The notes: generated by a model not told the origin, from the sequence alone. 64,000 nt of DNA from Flagellimonas zhangzhouensis (GCF_900102925.1 NZ_FNKI01000001.1:186001-250000), one strand, 5' to 3'. Numbered from the stretch's first letter, positions 54,524 through 64,000 are shown. Made by a program: numbers and translations.

Positions 54524-55426
54524 ATGAGGAAGATTTTTTCAATACTTCTTGCCCTTATGGTGGGAGCAGTTTTATGGTATCTATTTTTAAAACCTTCAGA
54601 TTACATTGTTCGATTTAAGGCCAAAACATTCCCTGGTGAAATCAACCAGAGACTTAAACGTTGGGCACGAGATCTGAACAATTCAGAGAAAATCCAACAA
54701 GATGGAGATTTATTGCATTTGACCCAAACCATGAAGTTTGGAGATTCCACCCATATTTACAATTGGGAAATTGAACCCCTTACCGATTCTACTTCACGGG
54801 TAATTGTTGCGATTCGAGATGAAGCGCACAGCCTAAAAAACAAACTTACTGTTCCGTTTTCCAATACAGATTTTAAAAAGCGGAGTGAATCCACCGTAAT
54901 GGAATTTATGGAGGACCTTGACGAACACCTTGACAAATTCAAGGTTCGAATAATCGGTGAAGAGGAAATACCCACAAAATACATCGCCTATATACCCATA
55001 AAAACTACGCAACTTCATAAAACAGATGAAATGATGCGAAATTTCAGCTATCTTATGGGGACACTTTTAGATAACGGTGTGGAGTTTGACGGGTTTCCAG
55101 TAATTGAAATCACTGATTGGAATCAAGAGAACGATAGCATCCATTTTAATTTTGGACGACCTATCATCCGTTCAGAAAAACTACCCATTGGAACAGAAAT
55201 TGAATACAAACGGATTTTCAGAAAAAGAGCTCTGAAGGCTGAGTACAATGGCAACTATATCACTTCAGACAGAGCGTGGTATGCCCTCATGGATTACGCA
55301 AAAAAGCATAACATTGAAGTTGAAAATACGCCTTTGGAGGTATTTCATGACAACCCTATGAATGAAGGAAATCAACTTAAATGGACCGCAGAAATTTATT
55401 TGCCCATAAAAGAGTCCGATGAATAA
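54524..55426 (+). CDS. Membrane-anchored GyrI-like/effector-binding domain protein
   Basis: A 300-residue protein with an N-terminal membrane anchor (about residues 4-20). The first half (about 25-125) resembles a polyketide-cyclase/SRPBCC fold (IVRFKAKTFPGEINQRLKRW). The second half (about 140-290) resembles the AraC-effector/GyrI-like small-molecule binding domain, with IPTKYIAYIPIKT, GFPVIEI and EVENTPLEVFHDNP before the final WTAEIYLPI. No enzymatic residues stand out. It is 22 bases after the haloperoxidase-like gene and overlaps the next gene by 8 bases. Confidence 0.7.
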   Translation: MRKIFSILLALMVGAVLWYLFLKPSDYIVRFKAKTFPGEINQRLKRWARDLNNSEKIQQDGDLLHLTQTMKFGDSTHIYNWEIEPLTDSTSRVIVAIRDEAHSLKNKLTVPFSNTDFKKRSESTVMEFMEDLDEHLDKFKVRIIGEEEIPTKYIAYIPIKTTQLHKTDEMMRNFSYLMGTLLDNGVEFDGFPVIEITDWNQENDSIHFNFGRPIIRSEKLPIGTEIEYKRIFRKRALKAEYNGNYITSDRAWYALMDYAKKHNIEVENTPLEVFHDNPMNEGNQLKWTAEIYLPIKESDE

Positions 55427-56270
55427 AATTATCGCCTTACTTCTTTTGATCACTACTCAGGCCTGTGCCCAAAACCATGGGCTATTGGAACCGCTCGGTA
55501 GATTTCCAAAGAAACTAAAAGAGGTTTCAGGGATTGAAACTGCCACTAAAGGCACTTTTTGGGTGATTGAGGATAGTGGTAACAAAGATGAAATATACAG
55601 GGTCGATAAATCTGGAAAAATCAAGGAAACCCTTAAAATTGACCATGCCAAAAACAAGGATTGGGAAGACCTGACTTTAGATGCGGAAGGTAATCTGTAT
55701 ATTGGTGATTTCGGGAACAATGCGAACGAACGTGATGATTTGGTCATCTATAAAATTTCAAAATCGCAATTGGACAAAAAAGAGCCCAATGCTGAAAAAA
55801 TAAAGATTTCGTATCCACAACAAACAGACTTCCCGCCTAAAAAGGACAGTTTATATTATGACACTGAAGGCATGTTCCATTGGGATGGTTATTTATACAT
55901 ATTCACTAAAAACAGAACAAGACCATATTCTGGAAAAACTTTAATTTATAGGGTTCCTGACAAAAAAGGCGAATACAAAGCCGAACTTTTAAGTTCTTTA
56001 TTTTTATGTGATGACCAGAATCGTTGTTCCGTTACCAGTGTTGATTTGTCTCCCAACGGAAAAACAATTGCTCTCCTTACCTATGGTAAACTGATATTAC
56101 TTCGGGATTTTAAACTTCCTGATTTCTCAACGGCTATAACTGAAATCATAGATTTACAATGTACCACTCAAATTGAATCAGTAGTTTTTACTGATAACAA
56201 TACGGTACTAATTGCAGACGAGCAAAATAAGTTTGGAGGTCGAAAAATCTATCAATTCACCCTGGATTAA
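55419..56270 (+). CDS. Exported beta-propeller protein (SdiA-regulated/NHL-like)
   Basis: A 283-residue protein with an export signal (LLLLITTQACAQN), possibly a lipoprotein with Cys in the ACAQ site. Repeated beta strands such as FWVIEDSGNKDEIYRVDKSG, NLYIGDFGNNANERDDLVIY and YDTEGMFHWDGYLYIFTKN form a propeller-like fold. No catalytic motif is evident. Its start overlaps the end of the GyrI-like gene by 8 bases. Its stop overlaps that of the convergent fusion gene by 4 bases. Confidence 0.7.
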   Translation: MNKIIALLLLITTQACAQNHGLLEPLGRFPKKLKEVSGIETATKGTFWVIEDSGNKDEIYRVDKSGKIKETLKIDHAKNKDWEDLTLDAEGNLYIGDFGNNANERDDLVIYKISKSQLDKKEPNAEKIKISYPQQTDFPPKKDSLYYDTEGMFHWDGYLYIFTKNRTRPYSGKTLIYRVPDKKGEYKAELLSSLFLCDDQNRCSVTSVDLSPNGKTIALLTYGKLILLRDFKLPDFSTAITEIIDLQCTTQIESVVFTDNNTVLIADEQNKFGGRKIYQFTLD

Positions 56271-59200
56271 AATCCAAAGCCAAGACCGAAAGCCACTCGC
56301 ATTCCATCTGCGCTATTAAATAGCCCAACATTGGCAGTAATAATATCGGTTCCATTTAAAAAGAAACCTCCACCATACGAATTGTGCCATTTATCTGAAG
56401 AATCGCCAGGGAACCATACCCTACCATAATCAAAACCTGCATAAATACCAGGCGTAACTGGCATCAATCCTGTTTTTTGACCTAAAAAGCTATATCTCAA
56501 ATCAGTATTTTGGTAATAGGCAGTTTTTCCTGTAAAGCGTTGAAAACGGTAACCTCTCAAACCATTGTTTCCTCCAATGCTGGCTGCTTGATAAAACTCG
56601 TAGCCATTGCCCAAGGTAAAATGACCCTTAAATTTCGTGGCCAAGACCAACCTCCCATCCGAAGTAATCTTATGGTCAATGGAAAAACTTGGGATTATAT
56701 ATCCGTAGGTTCTGGAAGTATCTTCTATGTTGGTTCTGTATCCACCTTGAACAGTAAAATCCATACCGATGGTTGGAAAAGCACTATTATCGGTGTTGGC
56801 ATAATTATATTCCCCATCGATACCATAGAAGCTCTTGCCATTCTCCTCTCCATTTTCAATGTAAAATTCGTTGATGAAACGGTTATCGGTTTCTTCAATT
56901 TCGATATGTTCGTATGCCAATCCAATGCGGACTTTAGACCCCAAATACCCCCTCCAAATTAAAGATGGGACAACCCTTAAGGTGCGAATGCGTACCCTGT
57001 TGTAATCCAAACCTAAAGGTTCGTCATCATCATTGTTTTCAGTTTCATTACCAAATCCAAAAAAGTTACGCGTGAAGTTTGGGCTAGTAAACCTTGCATC
57101 AATTTCAAAATTGACATTGTTGAACAAATGAGCAAACTCACCTTTATACCCTAAATCGTAACCCTTTGTTGCAAAATAATAGGCGGCATTAAATCGATGC
57201 TGTTGGGTAAAAGGATTTTTTCTGAAACCATTTATAGTGTAGGTATCAGTAAGACCAATTCGAACGCCATCATCGGGATTATAACCTATAGTGGGAAGTA
57301 TTTGGTTGTTGGTCGCATTTACTTTTAGGAATTCGTAGGTGTTAACCTGATAATCATCCACTCTTTTAATTTTACCACCATAGGCTTCATCAAACGTGTT
57401 GTTCTTGGATTTGAAATCGTATGCATACACCTTTTTTGAATCCTCCGAAATCTTGTACACATCATTGTTCTGTCCTCCAACGATTCGCACCTTAATTTTA
57501 GAGGTTGCCGTATTCACCTCAAATTCATCATCATCATCCAATCCATAAATCCAGATTTCCTTGGTGAAATTGGGACTATAGGTTTTATGGAAAAACAAAT
57601 CTGTAAACTCTCCTCCTTTAATGCGATAAGCCCGTACTTCCACATTGCCATTGGGCAAGGAGACAATATTGAAATAATCGTCTTTATCCGTTCCCGTAAT
57701 CACACTGTACTTGTTCAGCACCTCAAAATAGTCTCTAGCAGTTGTGAGTAAATTTGCCTTACGAGCTAAAAGGGTCTTTTTAATTTCATCAATTGATTCA
57801 TCCCTTACCTCTTCTGGAAATTCTAAAAAGGCCTCATCAATGTCCTGTTCGGTAAGATTGTCTTGAAGATATTTAGCTTGCTCCTCCCACATATCCAAAT
57901 CAACTTCCGATAATAAAGCCATATCCAAAGCATAGGTTCGCGGAGAAGATGTAAAACCTTTCACACTTCGGATTTCATCGTGAAAACCTTCAAATATTCG
58001 GAGTGCTGGAACGGCTCTGGTACCAAATCCCATAACCAGACCGTCTCCCCAACGGGAAAAAACCTGATCACGATCCCTAGGAATGGGCTTGTACAATTTG
58101 TTTCCATCTTCTGTTTTGAACTCTGCCCAGCGCCACTGATCCACATGTCGGTCCCAATCACCTAAAAGAATATCAAAAAGACGGGCTTTCACGTATTCCT
58201 TTTGGTCCAGTTTATATTCTTCATCCTTTCGGAGCTTATTGATAAAATCGTAGGTGCTTTCAATTTTTTTGGTGCGCCCAAAACTTGCCAAATTATCGTG
58301 ACCGTCCGAAACATGTTCCTCGATCATGTAAAGTCCATCACCGAATTCGGTATTAAAATCACCCAAAACAGCCTGCTTGGGCACGTAATATAATATGGGA
58401 TTTGTATGATAAATGCCTACAGCATCGGAAAGCTTGGCAACCGTAAAAGGAGCATAAGGATGTGCCCCAGTGTAGAGATCCAATAACAGTTTTTCCGTGT
58501 AGGTGTCTTTAAATTGTCCTATCACGAACTGCTCTTTAAATGCCATGGCTTGTAAATATCGTTCAGCACTTTTTCTAAGGTCGCGCATTACATATTGCCT
58601 TCCCTTTTTATCTTCTAATCGTAACGAATTGGATTGATTTCCTCCACCTTTTCGAACCACTTTTAGACCTCCATACAGCGTATCCAGACCCACTGTTGGG
58701 GCCTTAACTTGGGTAGCGTAATACTTTCGGTAACGTTCACCCCATGTCCATTTGTGAAATCCACTTTTATCAACCTCCTCTGGTGTATAGACCGATGCTG
58801 TTTTATAAGCAGGAAATTTTTCTGAAAAAGGACCAACATTTTCAGGTCTGTCAGGTGGGAGTACTGAGGTTTGGAACAGTTTTTCTTCTCCATTTTCATC
58901 AGCTCCATAAAAGGCCACTTCCGAAGAACCATCTTTGTAGATTTTTAAAACCGCATATCCATTTTTACTGGTTGAAAATTGACTGCCATTCAACAATCGG
59001 GTGGCTCCCGATTTAGCCCCTGATCCACTTACAATCTGTGCTTTTCCTGATTCTACAATATATTGAAGGGTATGCTCGTGTCCAGATGCAAAAATCACCT
59101 TTTCCGAATACTGACTTAGTGTAAGTATGCGCTTTTTTAACGAATTGTACATTTTGTTGGACAAGTCTTCGGTAGTGGCTCCAGTAGTTTTTCGCAATAC

Positions 59201-59980
59201 ATTGGCCACCGAACCCAAAATAGGTAGAGGGATTTTTCCGCCTGTGGGATATAGGCCATTTTTAAAAGAAAACTGACCTCCGTGCTCACCATAGGTAAAC
59301 AAAGGATGGTGCATGGCAATGACCAAGGTCTTGTCCAAATTCTTTTTGATCAAGCTTTCCAGTTCTTCAAAAAAGCGTTCCCTATCCTTGATCTCACATT
59401 TATCGTTCATGGTGGGATGCTTATCCCAATCCGTTAAATACCACTCTGTGTCAATGGCAATGACCATCACCTTGTCGGAGATTTCTATTTTCTCAATGGG
59501 GCAACCATTTTTGGGTTGGAACACATCCTTATCATCCAACACCTTTTTAATGTAATCTTCCTCTCGTTCTAGACCTTTTAAACCATCACTGTACCAATCG
59601 TGGTTACCTGGAATGAACAAGGTATTTCCCTTAAAATTTTCAACGGTTGCCAATTGCGCATCCAAATAATGTTTGGATCGTTTATGTCCTTCGGGGTCAT
59701 CTTTTTTACTGGGCAAACCTGCTGGATAAATGTTGTCCCCTAAAAAAATTGCGGTACTGTTTTTATCAGCTTGCTCTAGGGTGTTTTTAAATCTTTTTAG
59801 AGTAGGATTCAAATCATTTTCAGGGGATAATCCAGCATCACCGATTAAAAAAAAGGTGTGTTCCAGTGATTTACCACTAAAATCTTCAGATTGGGAATAT
59901 GGATCTTGCACCTTGGTCTCATAAGTGGCACAACTGTATCCCAAAACAAGTAGTAAGAACAATAGTAGATGTTTCTGCAT
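56267..59980 (-). CDS. Metallophosphoesterase / kinase-like / Omp85 barrel fusion lipoprotein
   Basis: The product is 1237 residues from the ATG at 59978-59980; a TTG 7 codons upstream is less likely. The lipoprotein signal is LLVLGYSCATY. Residues 45-320 are a calcineurin-like phosphoesterase: FLIGDAGLS, GDNIYPAG, IPGNHDWYS, MHHPLFTYG and SGHEHTLQ. Residues about 420-650 are a separate domain with ARLFDILLGDWDRHVDQW and IPRDRDQVF, recalling the catalytic loop and metal Asp of CotH/FAM20-type kinases. The C-terminal about 350 residues are a barrel of the Omp85/surface-antigen type, with GGNNGLRGYRFQRFTGK and GFDYGRVW before the final LGFGF. The barrel end and phosphoesterase are clear; the kinase-like reading is inference. 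Confidence 0.75.
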   Translation of the reverse strand: MQKHLLLFLLLVLGYSCATYETKVQDPYSQSEDFSGKSLEHTFFLIGDAGLSPENDLNPTLKRFKNTLEQADKNSTAIFLGDNIYPAGLPSKKDDPEGHKRSKHYLDAQLATVENFKGNTLFIPGNHDWYSDGLKGLEREEDYIKKVLDDKDVFQPKNGCPIEKIEISDKVMVIAIDTEWYLTDWDKHPTMNDKCEIKDRERFFEELESLIKKNLDKTLVIAMHHPLFTYGEHGGQFSFKNGLYPTGGKIPLPILGSVANVLRKTTGATTEDLSNKMYNSLKKRILTLSQYSEKVIFASGHEHTLQYIVESGKAQIVSGSGAKSGATRLLNGSQFSTSKNGYAVLKIYKDGSSEVAFYGADENGEEKLFQTSVLPPDRPENVGPFSEKFPAYKTASVYTPEEVDKSGFHKWTWGERYRKYYATQVKAPTVGLDTLYGGLKVVRKGGGNQSNSLRLEDKKGRQYVMRDLRKSAERYLQAMAFKEQFVIGQFKDTYTEKLLLDLYTGAHPYAPFTVAKLSDAVGIYHTNPILYYVPKQAVLGDFNTEFGDGLYMIEEHVSDGHDNLASFGRTKKIESTYDFINKLRKDEEYKLDQKEYVKARLFDILLGDWDRHVDQWRWAEFKTEDGNKLYKPIPRDRDQVFSRWGDGLVMGFGTRAVPALRIFEGFHDEIRSVKGFTSSPRTYALDMALLSEVDLDMWEEQAKYLQDNLTEQDIDEAFLEFPEEVRDESIDEIKKTLLARKANLLTTARDYFEVLNKYSVITGTDKDDYFNIVSLPNGNVEVRAYRIKGGEFTDLFFHKTYSPNFTKEIWIYGLDDDDEFEVNTATSKIKVRIVGGQNNDVYKISEDSKKVYAYDFKSKNNTFDEAYGGKIKRVDDYQVNTYEFLKVNATNNQILPTIGYNPDDGVRIGLTDTYTINGFRKNPFTQQHRFNAAYYFATKGYDLGYKGEFAHLFNNVNFEIDARFTSPNFTRNFFGFGNETENNDDDEPLGLDYNRVRIRTLRVVPSLIWRGYLGSKVRIGLAYEHIEIEETDNRFINEFYIENGEENGKSFYGIDGEYNYANTDNSAFPTIGMDFTVQGGYRTNIEDTSRTYGYIIPSFSIDHKITSDGRLVLATKFKGHFTLGNGYEFYQAASIGGNNGLRGYRFQRFTGKTAYYQNTDLRYSFLGQKTGLMPVTPGIYAGFDYGRVWFPGDSSDKWHNSYGGGFFLNGTDIITANVGLFNSADGMRVAFGLGFGF

Positions 59981-60033
59981 ATCCCGTGAGGTTGATTCCA
60001 AAATTTTGTAATTTGGATATTCAATATAATGCT

Positions 60034-61233
60034 ATGTCGGAAATTGTTGAAAAAACTGAACGTTTCGTTTCAAATATTTTAACCGAAAAACTTGACCCTA
60101 AGTTTTTATATCACAACCTTAAACATACCCAAAGAGTAGTTAAAAGTACTAAAGAATTGCTCAATTTCTATAACCTTTCCGACCAGGAGAACGAACACCT
60201 ACTCTTAGCTGCTTGGTTTCACGATGTTGGACATATCCAGGGAATGGAAAATCATGAAGAAAAAAGCTGTAAAACAGCTAAAAAATTTCTTGAAGAAAAT
60301 GGATATGATGATGAAGGCATAACAAAAGTCTGCAATTTGATCATGGCTACCAAAATGGACCATGAGCCTTCCAATTTAATGGAAGGTATTATCAGAGATG
60401 CTGATATATCGCACTTTGCCAAAAAAAGTTATTGGGAAACCACTGACTATTTACGTGATGAACTTCGCGAATTGGGTATAGCCGATTATTCCGCCAGGGA
60501 ATGGAGAGACAAAAACATTAAAATGTTTAGGCTCAAACATAAGTTTTATACGGATTACGCCAAAGAAAAATGGGAGCCTGGCAAAGAAGACAACCTTAAA
60601 AAACTTCTTAAGGAGAAAAAGACTGAAAAGAAAATTGCCAAAAAAGAAGCTTTAAAAGCCAAATATAAAAGCGAAAGTCCAGACCGAAGCATACAGACGC
60701 TTTATCGGGTAACACTAAAAAACCACTTAAAACTTAGTGACATTGCGGATACCAAAGCCAATATTTTGTTGTCGGTGAATGCAATCGTGATATCTGTGGT
60801 ATTGGCAAATTTATTGACCAAATTGGACAACCCATCCAACACCTATTTGATTTACCCCACCTTTATTTTGATTCTTTCAAGCGTCACTTCCATGATTTTA
60901 TCGGTGTTGGCCACTCGGCCCAATATTACTAGGGGGAAATTCTCAAAAGAAGATGTAGAAAACAAAGATGTAAACCTTTTGTTCTTCGGAAACTTTCATC
61001 AAATGAGCCTGCAAGAATACGAATGGGCCTTGGGCGAATTGGTTAAGGACAAGGAATACATTTACAATTCACTTACCAAGGATTTGTATTATTTGGGATT
61101 GGTATTGAACAAAAAATACAAGCTCTTGCGAATGACTTATACCATTTTTATGATAGGTATGATCATATCGGTAATTGCTTTTGGAATAGCTTTCCGATTT
61201 TTTGGTCCTGAAAATTTTACGTATTTGTTTTAA
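60034..61233 (+). CDS. HD-domain protein fused to a Pycsar-effector-like membrane domain
   Basis: The product is 399 residues from the ATG at 60034. An upstream in-frame extension runs into the opposite gene's start region and is rejected. Residues 1-210 form an HD phosphohydrolase domain: YHNLKHTQRVV, AAWFHDVGHIQG (His-Asp pair) and RDADISHF (distal Asp). A basic lysine-rich linker (about 185-220) precedes a domain matching the Pycsar effector (DUF5706-like) pattern, KLSDIADTKANILLSVNAI, with two pairs of membrane helices. HD domains hydrolyse nucleotides. No adenylate/guanylate-type cyclase lies nearby, so this is not a complete Pycsar system. It is divergent from the fusion gene across 53 bases. 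Confidence 0.85.
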   Translation: MSEIVEKTERFVSNILTEKLDPKFLYHNLKHTQRVVKSTKELLNFYNLSDQENEHLLLAAWFHDVGHIQGMENHEEKSCKTAKKFLEENGYDDEGITKVCNLIMATKMDHEPSNLMEGIIRDADISHFAKKSYWETTDYLRDELRELGIADYSAREWRDKNIKMFRLKHKFYTDYAKEKWEPGKEDNLKKLLKEKKTEKKIAKKEALKAKYKSESPDRSIQTLYRVTLKNHLKLSDIADTKANILLSVNAIVISVVLANLLTKLDNPSNTYLIYPTFILILSSVTSMILSVLATRPNITRGKFSKEDVENKDVNLLFFGNFHQMSLQEYEWALGELVKDKEYIYNSLTKDLYYLGLVLNKKYKLLRMTYTIFMIGMIISVIAFGIAFRFFGPENFTYLF

Positions 61234-61236
61234 ACC

Positions 61237-63612
61237 TTAGGATTTAAGTTCTTCCATCAGGTCATCGTAGGTATAGGTACGCTCCGATTTTTTATCTTTT
61301 TGATATAAAATCTCAGCCCTAATAGCTTTTAGACCTGTTACCCCTTGAAGACCTTCCAACTCCACTATTTCAATATTGTTGGTGAAGTATCCTTTTGATT
61401 TTAGGAAACTGATATAACGCATGTATTCACGCTCGTCTTTCTTTTGGGAATACACGATGGCCAACTTTCCTTTTTGGGTCAGGCGTTCGTTACTACCTTT
61501 TATAAATGATTTATCGATACGTTTTTTGATTACCTCATAACGGGCATTGTAGGTTCCATCCACATCAAAACGTTTTTCATCCATTCTAAAACGAATGGCC
61601 AAAGAGGTACTGTACACCAAAATAAGTGAAGCAACATCCAACTTAACAGGCAAATGTGGTTTTAGGGAATAGTACTTATTCTCCATTTCACACATAACCT
61701 GCAACTGCCACAATCTAAGATTGCTCAAATACAATTTATTGAACTGGCGGTCTTTGGCAATGGAACTTCCAATGTACATGTTGTGTTCCACCCCATCGGT
61801 TTTGTAGCGCTCAAAATAGTGTGGAAACATTTCTTGGGCAGCTTCTTGCTTTTTATCTAGAAGTGCTGCAAGTTTTAAATTGGCATCCATCACACTTCGA
61901 TCATAGTTTTTTCTATGATCATAATAGCTTTCGGTGGCCTTGTCTATTTTCTCTTCGTATTTTTCTATCAAGGCAGCAACCTCAATATCTTCCTTTTTAA
62001 GATGAAGCAAAATAGGGTTCACTTCTTCCTTTACAAAATCAAAAACAGCTTGTTCGGTATGTGTGAACAAGGCTTCTTTCACCTCACTTAAATAATTGTT
62101 CACCCTAAACTGCAATTCCTCATAAATAGGAAGCGTGTGTCTTTCAAAAGCCAACTCCAAAATATCATTGATTTCAGATAACTGAATCATCAAATCTCTT
62201 TGAATGGCAAGGTTACGCTCTTTGGAAGAATCCTTAATATCTATTTGACCGTAAAGTGGGTACACATCTTTAAAAACAACCTCTTTAAACACAGGTTCCT
62301 TTCCAGCCAATTCATCGGCCATAAAATGCTTAGCCTCTTCTTGGAATTTCCAATATACGGATGGGTGCACCGAGGTACATTCATGCTGAATTATCGCATC
62401 GATAAGGTTTTCTTCCTCCTCAATGGTACGCATAACAGCGGCAATAATGTAGGGCATCACTCCATCCAACTTGTTTGCGTTTACACTATTAAGCTCATTT
62501 TTCTTCCCTGAAACCAATTCCAGCACCCCTAAAAGGTTTCCATTTATGGAAATGGGGGCAAGAATGGCACTTTTAATGCCTTGCTCCATCAAATTTTTAT
62601 AGGGCTGGGTTTCCCCTTCTGAATTCTCAAAATATTTCTCTACGTTGGATATGGCAAAATACTTGTTCTCCTTGAAGAGTTTACTATGGGTATGGTTGCA
62701 GAATTTAAAATCACAATCCTCAAATTCGTTTCCGTTGAGAATGTAACTTTCCATGTTTTTGCCATAGATCTTAAAAAAGTTATTAGCATTACTGTCATAT
62801 CCAGCAAAGCCCACTTTTATATCGTTTAGCTTAAACAGGGATCTAAAGGTATCCTCAAAACTCTCCATAAAGGATTGTTCATGAAGCTGGGTTCTCCCGA
62901 TCAATGTTGATTTAATTTCCGAAATGGAATGCTCGGCGGTTACATCGAACATATTGGAAATCACAAAACCTTTGGCTATAAAACTATTGGGTGGAATTTT
63001 TTCCTTCCATAAATCTAGGTTGTTGAAATTATCCAAAAGGTCATCCACATCATCTTGCGTAAGCTCCTTGGCATTTTCGGTCGGAATAATTTCCATGAAA
63101 TCTGCATTGTACAGAATTCGATAACGCCTCATTACCCCATTGGTGTCGGGGATGTCATAAAAGAATGGCCTCTTGAAATCCAAATTGTATCCATAAAAGA
63201 ACTTCAAGATTACGGTACAACGCATTATGTACCCAAACTCTTGGGGAATATTACTGATGGAAAGATCAAAGGAATCCCCAGCATCTTTCAAAATCTGTTG
63301 GAAACGTTCCGAAGAATTGAACACCAAATTTTCAAAAGGTGTTGAGGCTGCTTTGATTTCGTTCAACGTAAGAATAGGAGCAAAAGAGTCTTCCAAAATA
63401 ATTTTGATGACATCCTTGTGCTTTTCCAATACGGACAACTCTTTAAAACCTTCACGCAGCACAGGATAGGGTGCTTGCGCATCCAAAACATATTTTGCCC
63501 TGTCCGCCAAATGTTTGTTCGGACTTTTCAGCTGCTCATCGTAATGCTCCAATAATTTATTGAAGCTTACCAATTGCACCAAAGGGCTTTCCATATTGCT
63601 GTCGTGTATCAT
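61237..63612 (-). CDS. GAF-domain protein of unknown function
   Basis: A 791-residue cytosolic protein. A GAF-like sensor is seen at about residues 300-400 (NVEKYFENSEGE, IKSAILAPISINGNLLGVLELVS), preceded by an N-terminal helical region and followed by long helices with charged residues (about 500-640, coiled-coil prone). No output enzyme domain (kinase, GGDEF, HTH) was recognised. The family is found in Bacteroidota as far as I recall. It converges with the HD-Pycsar-effector gene, ending 3 bases from it. The next gene is divergent across 117 bases. Confidence 0.75.
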   Translation of the reverse strand: MIHDSNMESPLVQLVSFNKLLEHYDEQLKSPNKHLADRAKYVLDAQAPYPVLREGFKELSVLEKHKDVIKIILEDSFAPILTLNEIKAASTPFENLVFNSSERFQQILKDAGDSFDLSISNIPQEFGYIMRCTVILKFFYGYNLDFKRPFFYDIPDTNGVMRRYRILYNADFMEIIPTENAKELTQDDVDDLLDNFNNLDLWKEKIPPNSFIAKGFVISNMFDVTAEHSISEIKSTLIGRTQLHEQSFMESFEDTFRSLFKLNDIKVGFAGYDSNANNFFKIYGKNMESYILNGNEFEDCDFKFCNHTHSKLFKENKYFAISNVEKYFENSEGETQPYKNLMEQGIKSAILAPISINGNLLGVLELVSGKKNELNSVNANKLDGVMPYIIAAVMRTIEEEENLIDAIIQHECTSVHPSVYWKFQEEAKHFMADELAGKEPVFKEVVFKDVYPLYGQIDIKDSSKERNLAIQRDLMIQLSEINDILELAFERHTLPIYEELQFRVNNYLSEVKEALFTHTEQAVFDFVKEEVNPILLHLKKEDIEVAALIEKYEEKIDKATESYYDHRKNYDRSVMDANLKLAALLDKKQEAAQEMFPHYFERYKTDGVEHNMYIGSSIAKDRQFNKLYLSNLRLWQLQVMCEMENKYYSLKPHLPVKLDVASLILVYSTSLAIRFRMDEKRFDVDGTYNARYEVIKKRIDKSFIKGSNERLTQKGKLAIVYSQKKDEREYMRYISFLKSKGYFTNNIEIVELEGLQGVTGLKAIRAEILYQKDKKSERTYTYDDLMEELKS

Positions 63613-63729
63613 GGGCTATTTAGTCGAAAAATAGGGTGTAAAGTTACAAAATCTAAAAATGCGACTAACCCGTGTCGCTTCTTTATGGATATATGGTCAT
63701 TTTTAAGGATATTTAGCAAAATTTGACCC

Positions 63730-64000
63730 ATGTCCTCGTCCAAAAGATTAGACAGAGCTTATTCGAATGCCAATGTCATCGACTTTGATGATGATTCGAA
63801 GTTTATCTTCTTTAGTGATTGCCATAGAGGGGACAACAGTTTTGCGGATGACTTTGCCAACAATCGAAATATTTATTTCCACGCCCTCAACCATTATTAT
63901 CGTGAAGGCTTTCATTATTACGAGCTGGGTGATGGTGACGAGCTTTGGGAAAATATGAGTTTTGATGCCATTTTTGAAGCCCATAAAAATGTATATCAAT
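63730..64000 (+). CDS. Metallophosphoesterase, N-terminal part
   Basis: An ORF open from ATG 63730 to the right window edge (90 residues). It shows the first two metal-binding motifs of the calcineurin-like phosphoesterase family: FIFFSDCHRGDNSF and ELGDGDELWENM. The GD-x-D-E-L-W pattern resembles LpxH-like phosphoesterases, but the rest lies beyond the window. It is divergent from the GAF protein gene. Confidence 0.85.
   Translation, partial: MSSSKRLDRAYSNANVIDFDDDSKFIFFSDCHRGDNSFADDFANNRNIYFHALNHYYREGFHYYELGDGDELWENMSFDAIFEAHKNVYQ

Noticed and set aside
60034..61233. A complete Pycsar anti-phage system
   Set aside because: Only an effector-like domain, fused to an HD domain, is present. 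Neighbouring genes encode a cell-surface fusion and a GAF protein; no cyclase is visible.

Overview
The window comes from the chromosome of a marine-type flavobacterium (Bacteroidota, Flavobacteriaceae, probably close to Muricauda/Allomuricauda). The evidence is a SusC/SusD outer-membrane pair, many short 'SC' lipoprotein signals, TAnnTTTG-type promoters, few Shine-Dalgarno sequences, the Bacteroidota N-acylornithine-type carbamoyltransferase in the arginine operon, and mevalonate-pathway genes. I saw no rRNA or tRNA gene, transposase, prophage or CRISPR array. Genus-level placement is inference.

Layout. 1-2.4 kb (minus): two abutting paralogous amidase-like secreted proteins that lack the zinc-ligand motifs, and a GH113-like lipoprotein. 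2.5-9.1 kb (plus): an FAD reductase, a membrane ferredoxin and three glycosyltransferases. 9.1-19.2 kb (plus): the arginine operon, GNAT-argG-argC-proC-argD-argF'-SDR-argB-argE-argH, preceded by a small ORF ending in four arginine codons. Three of its internal gaps hold REP-like palindromes and a fourth holds a different palindrome. 19.2-25.7 kb: M1 peptidase, DUF5694-like protein, DUF5916-like barrel protein, AraC regulator and cupin. 25.7-28.5 kb: three short transcription units, each preceded by the same 32-bp element 65-78 bases from the start codon. 28.8-32.8 kb (minus): mvaD, mevalonate kinase, UbiA prenyltransferase and RluB. 32.8-38.3 kb: TspO, DUF1697, glycerol kinase and glycerol channel, then a flavoprotein and a glycerophosphodiesterase. 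38.4-46.3 kb: an alpha-amylase and LacI regulator divergent from susC/susD, a small glucan-utilisation locus. 46.6-54.5 kb: two very large FG-GAP/ASPIC lipoproteins and a vanadium-haloperoxidase-like lipoprotein. 54.5-64 kb: a GyrI-like protein, a beta-propeller protein, a giant phosphoesterase/kinase-like/Omp85 fusion, an HD plus Pycsar-effector-like membrane protein, a GAF protein and the start of another phosphoesterase.

Function. The arg genes make a nearly complete route from glutamate to arginine; the leading GNAT could supply the N-acylglutamate step. GlpK, GlpF and the glycerophosphodiesterase form a glycerol group. MvaD, mevalonate kinase and UbiA link isoprenoid supply to prenyl transfer. 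The LacI-amylase-SusCD block is a classical import locus. The most interesting unexplained signals are the arginine-codon leader ORF, the three-copy 32-bp operator-like element, the phosphoesterase/kinase-like/barrel fusion and the HD-Pycsar-effector fusion.
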